NCBI GenBank assembly: GCA_025356635.1
Contig: JANXRY010000003.1
Span: 1-37,343, forward strand
Length of the DNA: 37,343 bases
Reading direction: 5' to 3'
DNA from: Gammaproteobacteria bacterium
Lineage (GTDB): Bacteria; Pseudomonadota; Gammaproteobacteria; Xanthomonadales; Xanthomonadaceae
Position numbers and translations under genes: made by a program. Below the pieces are notes generated by a model, which saw nothing but the letters and a program-made list of their open reading frames with translations, searched no databases and was not told where the DNA came from. Below are positions 1 to 7,155 of the stretch, in pieces (position 1 is the stretch's first letter; each line of letters starts with the position of its first letter).

Positions 1-373
1 AACGGTGATACGCCTCGGCATCGCGCTTGGAATGCCGCGCCATTTCGCGGCGCTTGGCATCGGGATTGCGATAAGCGGCGTAGTGGTCGCCATTGCTCAT
101 CATGGTCGCGCCGCCTTCGTACGGGATGATCTGCAATCCGTGCTTCGGCAGTTCCAGCTGGCGCATGATTTCCGGCCGCAGCAGGCTGCAGACGTACGAG
201 CAGTTGGAATAGGTGATGTCCTGGTAAATCTGCCGACTGACCGCGGCACCGCCGACCTTGTCGCTGCGCTCGAGCACCAGCACCTTCAGTCCACTGCGCG
301 CGAGATAGCAGGCAGTGACCAGCCCGTTGTGGCCGGCACCGACCACGATCACGTCATAAGCTGCTTGCGACAT
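1..373 (-). CDS. FAD/NAD(P)-dependent oxidoreductase, phytoene-desaturase-like (3' end outside window)
   Basis: Only the first 124 codons are in the window; the gene runs off the left edge. Translating the minus strand from the ATG at 373 gives an N-terminal Rossmann beta-alpha-beta unit with VVGAGHNG (about residues 10-17). An acidic residue ends the second strand (VLVLERS), followed by GGAA, which is the usual FAD ADP-binding fold of the phytoene dehydrogenase / PYROXD2-like amine-oxidase superfamily. The start is supported by a GGGGAG ribosome binding site eight or so bases upstream. Family membership of the N-terminus is clear. The substrate cannot be told from this fragment, and carotenoid chemistry should not be assumed because many such proteins are uncharacterised NAD(P)/FAD oxidoreductases. 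Confidence 0.85.
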   Translation of the reverse strand, partial: MSQAAYDVIVVGAGHNGLVTACYLARSGLKVLVLERSDKVGGAAVSRQIYQDITYSNCSYVCSLLRPEIMRQLELPKHGLQIIPYEGGATMMSNGDHYAAYRNPDAKRREMARHSKRDAEAYHR

Positions 374-429
374 CGAATTTCTCCCCGCCCATAGCGTCCG
401 GCGCCGGGCATCGGGTCCGGCGTTTTGTT

Positions 430-460
430 ATTGTACGTTCGTTTAGTAGTGAAAAAGCAA
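430..460 (-). promoter_or_regulatory. Possible promoter of the oxidoreductase gene
   Basis: On the minus strand a TACAAT hexamer (430-435) lies 19 bp downstream of TTGCTT (455-460). A start near 423 would give a leader of about 50 bases before the ATG at 373. The -10 match is good (5 of 6), the -35 moderate and the spacing long, so this is a candidate only. The remaining bases of the 374-482 gap show no gene. Confidence 0.35.
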
Positions 461-482
461 GCGCCGGTCGCAATTGCCTGAC

Positions 483-938
483 TCAGGGGCCGGGGACGTC
501 CAGGGTATAGACCAGGAACAGGTCATCACGGACATAGCCGAGTCGTTCGTAGAGTCGTTGCGCGATGGTGTTATCGCGTGCGGTTTGCAGGAACAGCTCG
601 CAGGCGCCGGTATCGACCGCCAGTTGCCGCGCTGCTGCCATCAGCGCCGAGGCGGCGCCATAGCCGCGCGCTTCCGGCAACACGAAGAGATCGTTGAGGA
701 TCCAGTTCGGTTTCAGCGACAGGCTGGCGTACGCAGGATAGAGCTGGGTGAACCCGACAGCCTTGCCCTCGACATGGGCGAGGAACACCACTGATTGGCT
801 ATTGCCCAGTCGGGCGTCGAGGAATTCGCGAACGGCACTTGTTGCCGCTTCGCGATGATAGAACTCGAGGTAGTTCTGGAACAGCGGTACCAGCGCATCG
901 AGGTCGTTGGTGGTGGCGCGGGCAATCGAGAGCGACAT
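483..938 (-). CDS. GNAT family N-acetyltransferase
   Basis: A 151-residue protein with the whole GNAT fold: an N-terminal IARATTNDLDALVPLF segment, the central beta-4 strand LNDLFVLPEARGYGAAS (about residues 80-97) with the R/Q-x-x-G-x-G/A acetyl-CoA pyrophosphate loop (RGYGAA), and a C-terminal YERLGY motif. It should transfer an acetyl group from acetyl-CoA to an amine; the acceptor is unknown. It starts 12 bp after the stop of the HExxH gene and is the last gene of the minCDE-containing run, so it is probably co-transcribed with the division genes. Family assignment is firm and the function is open. Confidence 0.9.
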   Translation of the reverse strand: MSLSIARATTNDLDALVPLFQNYLEFYHREAATSAVREFLDARLGNSQSVVFLAHVEGKAVGFTQLYPAYASLSLKPNWILNDLFVLPEARGYGAASALMAAARQLAVDTGACELFLQTARDNTIAQRLYERLGYVRDDLFLVYTLDVPGP

Positions 939-950
939 GGGCTTTTCTCG

Positions 951-1448
951 CTACGGGGTTGCCGATGTTAGCGCCGATGCCCGGAGATCGGCGAGCAGGC
1001 CGCGCTGGGCCAGGAATTGCCGCGCGTCCTCGGAGTCTTCGTCGAACCAGCGCCGGGCCGAGCCAAGCCGGAACGTATAGCCCCAGGCATCCATGTCGGC
1101 CAGCAAGCGGTCGCGGCCGACGCCCGGCAATTCGTCCGCGAGCAGGATTTGCAGATAACAAGTGCCGTCTTCTTCGGCGATTGAATCGCTGGCGTTGGTG
1201 TGTACCGACGCGCGCCGTTCCGGCGCCATCACGATCAGGTGGCAGGCTTCGTGCAGCAGCGAATGCACGGGTGTGTCGGGGCGGGCGAATACGGTTGCGC
1301 CGATCAGCCCGGCTTCGCGTTCGCCCCAGAAGCTGCCGGGGATTTCTTTGCCGTCCGGCGTTTGCTCGAGTGCCAGCCCGTAACGTGCCAGCAAGGCGCG
1401 CGCGGCATCGAAACCGGTATCTGCGAGCGTCAACACATCGGCGTTCAC
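951..1448 (-). CDS. Small putative zinc metalloprotease-like protein (HEACH motif)
   Basis: A 165-residue protein without signal peptide or membrane segment. Residues 62-70 (HSLLHEACH) contain HExxH, the zinc-binding and catalytic motif of zincins. A downstream acidic stretch AEED (about 91-94) could supply the third ligand, as in gluzincin or IrrE-like proteins. The segment just before it ([20 protein letters not shown]) reads like the core of a predicted metal-dependent peptidase. The GTG start overlaps the minE stop by four bases (GTGA), so translation is probably coupled to minE. I do not recognise a characterised homologue. Enzyme activity is inferred from the motif only; a degenerate fold without protease activity remains possible. 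Confidence 0.8.
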   Translation of the reverse strand: MNADVLTLADTGFDAARALLARYGLALEQTPDGKEIPGSFWGEREAGLIGATVFARPDTPVHSLLHEACHLIVMAPERRASVHTNASDSIAEEDGTCYLQILLADELPGVGRDRLLADMDAWGYTFRLGSARRWFDEDSEDARQFLAQRGLLADLRASALTSATP

Positions 1449-1711
1449 GTCGCGCCGACGGCCTTGTCCGGTAGCGCCACGGAGATATCGAGCACGTCGT
1501 TGTCGCCGTCCTTGATCAAGTCGACCTTCACTGCGTCGACATCGACATTCACGTACTTGCGGATCACTTCCAGCAGTTCGCGCTGCAACAGCGGCAGATA
1601 ATCGGGGGCGCCACGCAGGCTGCGTTCCTGGGCAACGATGATGCGCAGCCGGTCGCGCGCCAGGTTGGCGGTGTTCTTGCTGCGGGCGCTGAGGAAATCG
1701 AAAATGCCCAT
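1445..1711 (-). CDS. minE: Cell division topological specificity factor MinE
   Basis: An 88-residue protein of normal MinE length. It starts with the amphipathic membrane-targeting helix [12 protein letters not shown], followed by the MinD-stimulating region ([15 protein letters not shown], about residues 17-31). A C-terminal dimerisation domain with [10 protein letters not shown] and the beta strand [10 protein letters not shown] follows. MinE stimulates the MinD ATPase and drives pole-to-pole oscillation, restricting the MinC inhibitor to the poles. It starts 3 bp after the minD stop and its stop overlaps the next gene, so it is the middle of a minCDE-led operon. Confidence 0.97.
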   Translation of the reverse strand: MGIFDFLSARSKNTANLARDRLRIIVAQERSLRGAPDYLPLLQRELLEVIRKYVNVDVDAVKVDLIKDGDNDVLDISVALPDKAVGAT

Positions 1712-1714
1712 GGT

Positions 1715-2524
1715 TCAGCTCCCGAAGATCCGCGAGAAGAAGCCTTTCTTCTCGACGGTGGTGAAGCGCATCGGCCGATCCTCGCCGAGGATGCGGGCGA
1801 CTGCGTCGGTGTAGGCGATTCCTGCCGGCGAAGCTTCGTCGAGGATCACTGGAATGCCGGCATTCGAGCTCTGCAGAACGTCCGGCGATTCCGGGATCAC
1901 GCCGATCACCTTCAGGCCGAGGATTTCCTCGACGTCACTGATCGAAAGCATCTCGCCCTTCTCGACGCGTTCTGGGTTGTAGCGGGTCAGTAACAGGTGT
2001 TCGGTCACGCGTTCGCCGGCTTCGGCTTTTTTCGTCTTCGAAGCGAGCAGGCCGAGGATGCGGTCGGAGTCGCGTACCGAGGACACTTCCGGATTCACCA
2101 CCACCACTGCGCGGTCGGCGAAATACATCGCCAGATACGCGCCTTTTTCGATTCCGGCGGGCGAATCGCACAGGATGTATTCGAAGCCCTCGTCGGCCAG
2201 GCCCTTGAGCACTTTCTCGACACCTTCGCGGGTCAGCGCGTCCTTGTCGCGGGTCTGCGACGCGGCCAGCACGTGCAGGTTGTCGAAGCGCTTGTCGCGG
2301 ATCAGCGCCTGCTTGAGGCTGGCCTCGCCGAGCAGCACGTTGACGAAGTCGTACACCACGCGCCGCTCGCAACCCATGATCAGGTCGAGGTTGCGCAGGC
2401 CGACGTCGAAGTCGATGACGGCGGTCTTCTTGCCGGCGCGCGCCAAGCCGCAGGCGAGGCTGGCGCTGGTGGTGGTCTTGCCGACGCCGCCCTTGCCGGA
2501 AGTTACTACGATGATTTCAGCCAA
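1715..2524 (-). CDS. minD: Septum site-determining ATPase MinD
   Basis: A 269-residue ParA/MinD ATPase. The deviant Walker A motif GKGGVGKTT (residues 10-18, with signature Lys11 and Lys16) is followed by the switch segment VIDFDVGLRNLD and a C-terminal amphipathic membrane-targeting tail ending KKGFFSRIFGS. MinD binds the membrane as an ATP dimer, recruits MinC and is released by MinE. The start is a TTG at 2524, supported by GGAG about eight bases upstream; the canonical MAEIIVVTSGKGG N-terminus begins there. It lies 71 bp after minC and 3 bp before minE. Confidence 0.97.
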   Translation of the reverse strand: MAEIIVVTSGKGGVGKTTTSASLACGLARAGKKTAVIDFDVGLRNLDLIMGCERRVVYDFVNVLLGEASLKQALIRDKRFDNLHVLAASQTRDKDALTREGVEKVLKGLADEGFEYILCDSPAGIEKGAYLAMYFADRAVVVVNPEVSSVRDSDRILGLLASKTKKAEAGERVTEHLLLTRYNPERVEKGEMLSISDVEEILGLKVIGVIPESPDVLQSSNAGIPVILDEASPAGIAYTDAVARILGEDRPMRFTTVEKKGFFSRIFGS

Positions 2525-2595
2525 TCTTGTTCTCCATGTTTCAGTGGACGCGATCGGGGGCTCGCGTCGTTGCCGGCTTCATGCCAATGCTTTTT

Positions 2596-3381
2596 TCAAG
2601 ACAACGCTTCGATGTGCAATTGATCGTCTTCGAGCCAGATCTGCACGGCCTGGCCGTGCAAGGCTTTCGGGATTTCCTCGAGCACCTTGTAGACGCCGGC
2701 GATGGCAACCAGTTCGGCGTGGAATTCACGGCAGAAAATCCGCGCCTGACTCCAGCCACCGGCACCAGCGAGGGCGCGGCCACGCAAGGCGCCATAGATG
2801 TGGATGCAACCGTCGGCGATGGTTTCGGCGCCGGCACCGACGGTGGCGCAAACAACGAGGTCGCGATTCTGCGCGTAGACCTGCTGGCCGGATCGCACCG
2901 GCTTCAGGTGAACCATTCCAGGCTCGGATACTTTTGTAGGAGCGATGGAAGTCGCGACTGCGTTCGCAGGAGCGGACTCATCCGCGACGCTCGCGCCCTG
3001 CGGTACCGCTTCGGTCGCGGCTGAGTCCGCTCCTTTGCGTTCGTATGACGCGCGGAACTTCGCCAGCAAGGGCAGCCCGACCTCGCGTGCCAGCGTTTCG
3101 ATGGCGCTGGTGCCGTAGGCGATCGCAACCGGCAGCACGCCGGCGTCGCGCAGGCGTTGGTCGAGTTCTTGCACGCTGGCGGCATCGGGGAGTTCGGACA
3201 ATCCGCCGAGGTCGACGATCACCGCCGCGCGAGCGAACAATTTCGGCGCCAACTCGACGCGCTCGCGCATTTCTTGTGTCAGGCGCTCAACGTCGAATCG
3301 CCGCACGCGCAAATTTGCGATGCCGACTTGTCCGATCTTGAGTTCGCCGGCGGGTTCATGGTCCGGTTTTGTGGCCGCCAC
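2596..3381 (-). CDS. minC: Septum site-determining protein MinC, with REP-derived linker
   Basis: From the GTG at 3381 the protein has 261 residues. An N-terminal FtsZ-inhibiting domain (about 10-112, including AAVIVDLGGLSELPD) is followed by a linker and the conserved C-terminal beta-helix domain (about 155-258, with PVRSGQQVYA and IHIYGALRGRALAGA) that dimerises and binds MinD. MinC blocks FtsZ ring formation away from midcell. Residues 116-149 of the linker are encoded by three palindromic REP units in frame, making the linker longer than usual. The GTG lies two bases after the stop of the upstream acetyltransferase. A longer in-frame start at 3495 is unlikely because it would lie inside that gene and add about 38 residues that do not look like MinC. 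Confidence 0.93.
   Translation of the reverse strand: MAATKPDHEPAGELKIGQVGIANLRVRRFDVERLTQEMRERVELAPKLFARAAVIVDLGGLSELPDAASVQELDQRLRDAGVLPVAIAYGTSAIETLAREVGLPLLAKFRASYERKGADSAATEAVPQGASVADESAPANAVATSIAPTKVSEPGMVHLKPVRSGQQVYAQNRDLVVCATVGAGAETIADGCIHIYGALRGRALAGAGGWSQARIFCREFHAELVAIAGVYKVLEEIPKALHGQAVQIWLEDDQLHIEALS
2935..3034. repeat. Cluster of three REP palindromes inside minC
   Basis: Three copies of a short palindromic unit lie within 100 bp. Unit 1 (2935-2957) begins TGTAGGAGCGATGG and ends GTCGCGA. Unit 2 (2966-2987) contains AGGAGCGGACTCATCCGCGA. Unit 3 (3015-3034) is inverted; its reverse complement AGGAGCGGACTCAGCCGCGA differs from unit 2 at one base of 20. Each unit has its own short stem (GCGGA/TCCGC, GCGA/TCGC), the hallmark of bacterial REP elements, and units 2 and 3 form a large inverted pair like a REPIN. 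All three are read through in frame as part of the MinC linker. Confidence 0.85.
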
Positions 3382-3383
3382 GC

Positions 3384-3980
3384 TCAGGTTCCGGTCGCGA
3401 GCTGCGGCTTGCGGCCAGGCAGGGAGCGTGCGGACAGCCAGGGCTGGTCGGGCAGGGACCGGCCATAGGCGTGATTGACGAAGGAATAGCTGCACAATTC
3501 CTTGACCAGCATCGCGGCGCGCAGTCCGGTGCCGGGCATCACCTGCTGGCCGACTTCGCGGAAACCGAAGCTGCCATGGAAAAGCAACGCCGGGTGGCTG
3601 CTGCTTTCCAGGAATACTTCCGCGGCCAATTGCGGTACGTGCATCTCCGCATAACTTTGCACATCGGCGTAGAAGACCCGGCCGACGCCAGTGCCGCGCC
3701 GGGTGCTGGCGACGACGATCCGGTCGATATACAGGAATTGCGCGTAGCGTTCGGCGAACCAGCGGAAGTTCGGGCTGTCGTGCGCGGATTCGTGCGACAG
3801 GGCGACCAGGAAACCGGCCAGCAGCCCGTCTTTCTCGGCGACCCGGAAGTAATCGGCGTGCTCCCAGAAGATGCGCAACTTGGCCGCATCCATCGGCAGG
3901 ATGCCCGGGCCGGCGGCGTTGTTGAGGGCAAGAACCAGATCCAGCTCGTGCTCGCGCACGTCGCGGATGACAATCGACAT
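3384..3980 (-). CDS. GNAT family N-acetyltransferase upstream of minC
   Basis: A GNAT protein of 198 residues from the ATG at 3980, beginning MSIVIRDVREHELDLVLALNN, the usual N-terminus of this family. The acetyl-CoA loop is in IDRIVVASTRRGTGVGRV (R-R-G-T-G-V-G). The C-terminal half has FHGSFGFREVGQQ, typical of the last GNAT strands. An earlier in-frame ATG at 4016 would add 12 unconserved residues and has AGG directly against it, so the later start with GGGAG upstream is preferred. It ends two bases before minC and is probably the first gene of the min operon. The acceptor substrate is unknown. Confidence 0.88.
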   Translation of the reverse strand: MSIVIRDVREHELDLVLALNNAAGPGILPMDAAKLRIFWEHADYFRVAEKDGLLAGFLVALSHESAHDSPNFRWFAERYAQFLYIDRIVVASTRRGTGVGRVFYADVQSYAEMHVPQLAAEVFLESSSHPALLFHGSFGFREVGQQVMPGTGLRAAMLVKELCSYSFVNHAYGRSLPDQPWLSARSLPGRKPQLATGT

Positions 3981-4043
3981 GTGTTCAGTGACTCCCGGTT
4001 CCGGAGACCAAGCCATCCTGGCAAGGTCACGATTCGGGGCAGG

Positions 4044-4052
4044 ATTATCGCA
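4044..4052 (-). promoter_or_regulatory. Possible extended -10 promoter for the acetyltransferase-minCDE operon
   Basis: On the minus strand TGCGATAAT forms an extended -10 element (TG one base before GATAAT). It would start RNA near 4037 and give a leader of about 57 bases before the ATG at 3980. No good -35 is seen, which is acceptable for extended -10 promoters. Confidence 0.35.
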
Positions 4053-4122
4053 TGCGGGCCAGCCCGGGCGACAGTTGCCGCAGTCATGACTTTCGGGCCC
4101 CCCGTCCGGAGCCGCACTCCCC

Positions 4123-4134
4123 TAAGATGGGCGC
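4123..4134 (+). promoter_or_regulatory. -10-like element immediately before the histidine kinase start
   Basis: TAAGAT (4123-4128) is followed by exactly six bases and then the ATG at 4135. No ribosome binding site is visible upstream of this ATG. The geometry fits a leaderless mRNA whose first base is the A of the start codon. No -35 hexamer stands out, so this is tentative. Confidence 0.35.
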
Positions 4135-5304
4135 ATGCCGATGCGACTCTCCCATACCCAGCTATTGCGCTATGCGGGCCTGTTCACATGGGCGATGGTG
4201 GGGATACCGCTCGTCCTGAGCACGTGGTACTTCCCAGTCGGCGAGCCTGGCGAGTTGCTGGCGCCGGCGCCTGACCTGATGGGCTCGACCATCGCCTACT
4301 TCATCTTCGGCGTTGCCTACTGGTTGGTGACGCGTGAACTTGGCACGCGCCGGCCACGTTGGTACGACGTCGTCCTGCTCGCCTTCCTGACAGCGTCGGC
4401 GATCGCGGTCAGCCAGCTAACCGGCACCGGTCTCGGCAGCATCCTGTTGATGATCGTCGCCGGCGTGATCCCGTGGCTGATGCCGTTGTCGGCGGGCATC
4501 GTCTGGATGATCCTGCAGCACGTCGCCCTGGTGCCGGTATTCATCGAAGGCCAGCAATTCACCCTGGTCGCAGCGGTGCTGCAGGCGTTGCTTTACATCG
4601 GCTACTCCAGCTTCACCTTCGTCACCGGACTGGTGGCCAAGCACCAGGTCGAAGCCCGCGACGAACAGCGCCGGCTCAATTCCGAATTGCGGGCGACCCG
4701 CGCCTTGCTGGCGCAGAGCTCGCGCATGAGCGAGCGCCTGCGGATTTCCCGCGAGCTGCACGATCTGCTCGGCCACCACCTGACCGCTCTGAGCCTGAAT
4801 CTGGAAGTGGCCGGGCACCTGACCGAAGGCAAGGCGCTGGAACACGTGCGCCAGAGCCACACGCTGGCCAAGCTATTGCTCACCGACGTGCGCGAGGCGG
4901 TCAGCGAAATGCGCGAGGAGCGCGGCATCGACCTCGGCGCCGCCGTGCGCGTGCTGGCCGAAGGCGTGCCCGCGCTCGATGTCGAACTCGACCTGCCGGA
5001 GCGCCTGCAAATCGACGATCCCGAACAGGCGCAGGTCATGCTGCGCTGCACCCAGGAAATCATCACCAACGCCGTGCGCCATGCGGGCGCCGGGCGCCTG
5101 CGCCTGGAGTTCACCCAGGATTCGGGCGGGCTGCGGCTGCGGGCCGAGGACGACGGTCGCGGTTGCGATGCGCCAGTCGCCGGAAACGGCTTGCGCGGCA
5201 TGCGCGAGCGGCTTTCCGCTTGCGGTGGCAGACTGGATATCACCACCGCGCCGGGACAGGGCTTTGCCCTGGATGTGCGCATACCGCTGGAGACCGCCCC
5301 ATGA
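4135..5304 (+). CDS. Membrane sensor histidine kinase, LiaS/DesK (HisKA_3) type
   Basis: A 389-residue kinase. Residues 1-165 hold about six hydrophobic segments with very short loops, so the sensor is in the membrane rather than in a periplasmic domain. A short coiled-coil linker leads to the HisKA_3 H-box RISRELHDLLGHHLTA with phospho-acceptor His209. The HATPase_c domain follows with the N-box QEIITNAVRHA (Asn312), the G1 box DDGRG and the G2 box GNGLRGMRERL. This architecture is shared by DesK and LiaS, which sense membrane fluidity or envelope stress. The stop overlaps the response regulator start by four bases (ATGA). The signal is unknown. Confidence 0.93.
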   Translation: MPMRLSHTQLLRYAGLFTWAMVGIPLVLSTWYFPVGEPGELLAPAPDLMGSTIAYFIFGVAYWLVTRELGTRRPRWYDVVLLAFLTASAIAVSQLTGTGLGSILLMIVAGVIPWLMPLSAGIVWMILQHVALVPVFIEGQQFTLVAAVLQALLYIGYSSFTFVTGLVAKHQVEARDEQRRLNSELRATRALLAQSSRMSERLRISRELHDLLGHHLTALSLNLEVAGHLTEGKALEHVRQSHTLAKLLLTDVREAVSEMREERGIDLGAAVRVLAEGVPALDVELDLPERLQIDDPEQAQVMLRCTQEIITNAVRHAGAGRLRLEFTQDSGGLRLRAEDDGRGCDAPVAGNGLRGMRERLSACGGRLDITTAPGQGFALDVRIPLETAP

Positions 5305-5942
5305 TTCGAGTCTGCCTGGTCGACGACCAGACCCTGGTGCGTCAGGGCGTGCGTTCGCTGCTCGAGCTGGCCGAGGGCATTGAGGTGGTTGCCGAAGCCG
5401 GCGACGGTCTCCAGGCGGTCGAACTGATTCCGCGGATCAAGCCCGATGTCGTGCTGCTGGACATGCGCATGCCGATCATGTCCGGCCTCGAGGCCCTGCA
5501 GGCGCTGACGGCGGCCGGGCAATTGCCTCCGACCATCATCCTGACCACGTTCGATGACGACCAGTTGGTACTGGCTGGCATCCGGGCGGGCGCACGCGGT
5601 TATCTGCTCAAGGATGTAACCCTCGAGCAACTGGTATCGGCGATCCAGACCGTCGCCGCCGGCGGCTCACTGGTGCAGCCGGCCGTCACCCAGCGACTGC
5701 TGTCCGGTCTCGAAGGGCTGACCAATGATTTCGTCAGCCTGGAACAGCCAGACCCGCTGACCGAACGAGAAACAGAGATCCTGCGCTTGATGGCGGGTGG
5801 TTTTTCGAACAAGGAAATCGCCAATTCGCTGGGCGTGGCCGAGGGCACAGTGAAGAATCACGTGTCCAACATCCTGTCGAAACTGGGCGTGCGTGACCGG
5901 ACTAGGGCAGTGCTCAAGGCCTTCGAGCTGAAGCTGGTTTAG
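5301..5942 (+). CDS. NarL/LuxR-family DNA-binding response regulator
   Basis: A 213-residue regulator. The receiver domain (1-120) has the acidic pocket DD at 8-9, phospho-acceptor Asp54 in LLDMRMP, the switch TT in ILTTFDD and the conserved Lys in YLLKD. The C-terminal LuxR helix-turn-helix (about 148-207) has LTERETEILRLMAGG and the recognition helix VAEGTVKNHVSNILSKL. It is the cognate partner of the overlapping kinase gene. Targets are unknown; it may control the ABC transporter operon that begins 138 bp downstream, but this is only inferred from position. Confidence 0.95.
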   Translation: MIRVCLVDDQTLVRQGVRSLLELAEGIEVVAEAGDGLQAVELIPRIKPDVVLLDMRMPIMSGLEALQALTAAGQLPPTIILTTFDDDQLVLAGIRAGARGYLLKDVTLEQLVSAIQTVAAGGSLVQPAVTQRLLSGLEGLTNDFVSLEQPDPLTERETEILRLMAGGFSNKEIANSLGVAEGTVKNHVSNILSKLGVRDRTRAVLKAFELKLV

Positions 5943-5981
5943 CAATCTGGCGGCCCGGAAACGCGACGGAGCACCCGGTTG

Positions 5982-6017
5982 TAACAGGCCCCTGCCGGGC
6001 GGCAAGGGGACCTGTTA
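5982..6017. promoter_or_regulatory. Imperfect palindrome between response regulator and SRPBCC operon
   Basis: The left arm TAACAGGCCCCTGCC (5982-5996) and right arm GGCAAGGGGACCTGTTA (6001-6017) are complementary except for two bulged A residues, with a four-base loop GGGC. No T run follows, so it is not a typical intrinsic terminator. The right arm contains TGTTATCC, which could serve as an extended -10 for the next operon, so the element may be an operator or an mRNA structure. A second hairpin (GGTCGGG/CCCGACC, 6035-6054) lies just downstream in the putative leader. Confidence 0.45.
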
Positions 6018-6080
6018 TCCTCTCGCCTTCCTGCGGTCGGGCGGCGCCCCGACCAGCGGCCGTGCCTGGAGAGCCCACGA

Positions 6081-7148
6081 ATGTCCCGAGTTATCGAGTT
6101 CCTGATTTCCCTGCTGATCGTTGCTGCCCTGTTCGTGCTGGTCGGTTTGTTCCTGCCTTCGAAGCGCAGCTTCAATTACAGCGTCGAGACCAACCGTCCG
6201 ATGGCGACGGTATACGACCTGTTCAACGGCTTCAGCCGCTTCCGGGACTGGAATCCGATGGTGCGCTACGATCCCCGCATGGAAAGCAACTTGTCCGGCC
6301 CGGAAATGGGCGTCGGAGCCAAGTTCAACTTCCATTCGCGCGATGCCGTGGTCGGCTCCGGTAGCTGGGAGATCGTCGAGAGCGTGCCGGGCGAGATGGT
6401 CCGTTACCGGCTGGCCAACGATGCCCGCGGTGCCGACAAGACCATGACCATCCGCTTCGAACGGACCGGCCAGATGAACCACAACGTCAAGATCACCCAG
6501 GAATACCGGGTCAACTATGGCTTCGACCTGCTCGGTCGTTACGCCGGCCTGTATGTCACCCGCAATGTCGGCGACGACATCAAGCGTGGACTCGACAAGT
6601 TCAGCAGCCTGTTGGCGACGATTCCCAAGTTCGACTACACCCAGCATCCGAATCCGTTCAGCATGGTCGACATGCCGGCGCAGGACGTGCTTCTGGTCAG
6701 CACCGCCACCAAGCGCAGCAATGACCTGATCGCCATCGCCATGGAGAACCAGGTCAGTTGGATCAACAAGGTCATGGCCGCCAACGGCCTGGTTGCCGAT
6801 GGCCCGCTGCGCATCGTCACCAACGAGTTCACCGCCGACAGTTTTGGCTTCGACGTGCTCCAGCCGGTGCGCCGTTCCTCGACGCCGGCCGGCACTCCGG
6901 CGGGCGAGCGCATGTCCCTGCTGCTCGAAGGCCCGGTCAACTACGACCAGATTGCGGCACGCAAAGTGGCCACCACCGACTTCACCGGCCCATCGCCGGG
7001 CTTGGCACGGGTGCGCGACATGGTCCGCGCCTGGTCCATTACCCATGGCCACGACACTACCGACCGACCGTACGATGAATACCTTGGCGGCGTTTCGACC
7101 ATGCTCGACGAAGATGCCAAGTTCAAGGTCTATTGGCCGGTGAAGTAA
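6081..7148 (+). CDS. Membrane-anchored SRPBCC (polyketide cyclase/START-like) protein
   Basis: A 355-residue protein. An N-terminal membrane helix (about 5-26, FLISLLIVAALFVLVGLFLP) is followed by an SRPBCC hydrophobic-pocket domain (about 33-180). Recognisable parts are the opening RSFNYSVETNRPMATVYDLFN, the WNPM segment and GSGSWEIVES. The remaining about 150 residues resemble the effector-binding (GyrI-like) region often joined to such domains. The function is not known; lipid or small hydrophobic ligand binding near the membrane is a family-based guess. It ends 7 bp before the ABC ATPase gene, so it probably belongs to the same operon. Confidence 0.8.
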   Translation: MSRVIEFLISLLIVAALFVLVGLFLPSKRSFNYSVETNRPMATVYDLFNGFSRFRDWNPMVRYDPRMESNLSGPEMGVGAKFNFHSRDAVVGSGSWEIVESVPGEMVRYRLANDARGADKTMTIRFERTGQMNHNVKITQEYRVNYGFDLLGRYAGLYVTRNVGDDIKRGLDKFSSLLATIPKFDYTQHPNPFSMVDMPAQDVLLVSTATKRSNDLIAIAMENQVSWINKVMAANGLVADGPLRIVTNEFTADSFGFDVLQPVRRSSTPAGTPAGERMSLLLEGPVNYDQIAARKVATTDFTGPSPGLARVRDMVRAWSITHGHDTTDRPYDEYLGGVSTMLDEDAKFKVYWPVK

Positions 7149-7155
7149 CCGGTCG

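Noticed and set aside
5-394. Plus-strand open frame of 129 codons at the left edge
   Set aside because: The minus strand of the same bases encodes a clear FAD-binding N-terminus with its own ribosome binding site; the plus frame has no recognisable protein features.
2058-2939. Long plus-strand frame of 293 codons opposite minD and minC
   Set aside because: It is an Arg/Ser-rich shadow of the conserved min genes, typical of GC-rich DNA.
4359-5942. A 527-codon frame covering kinase and response regulator
   Set aside because: Its first 314 codons are an Arg/Pro/Ala-rich off-frame reading of the kinase; only the part from 5301 is a real protein.
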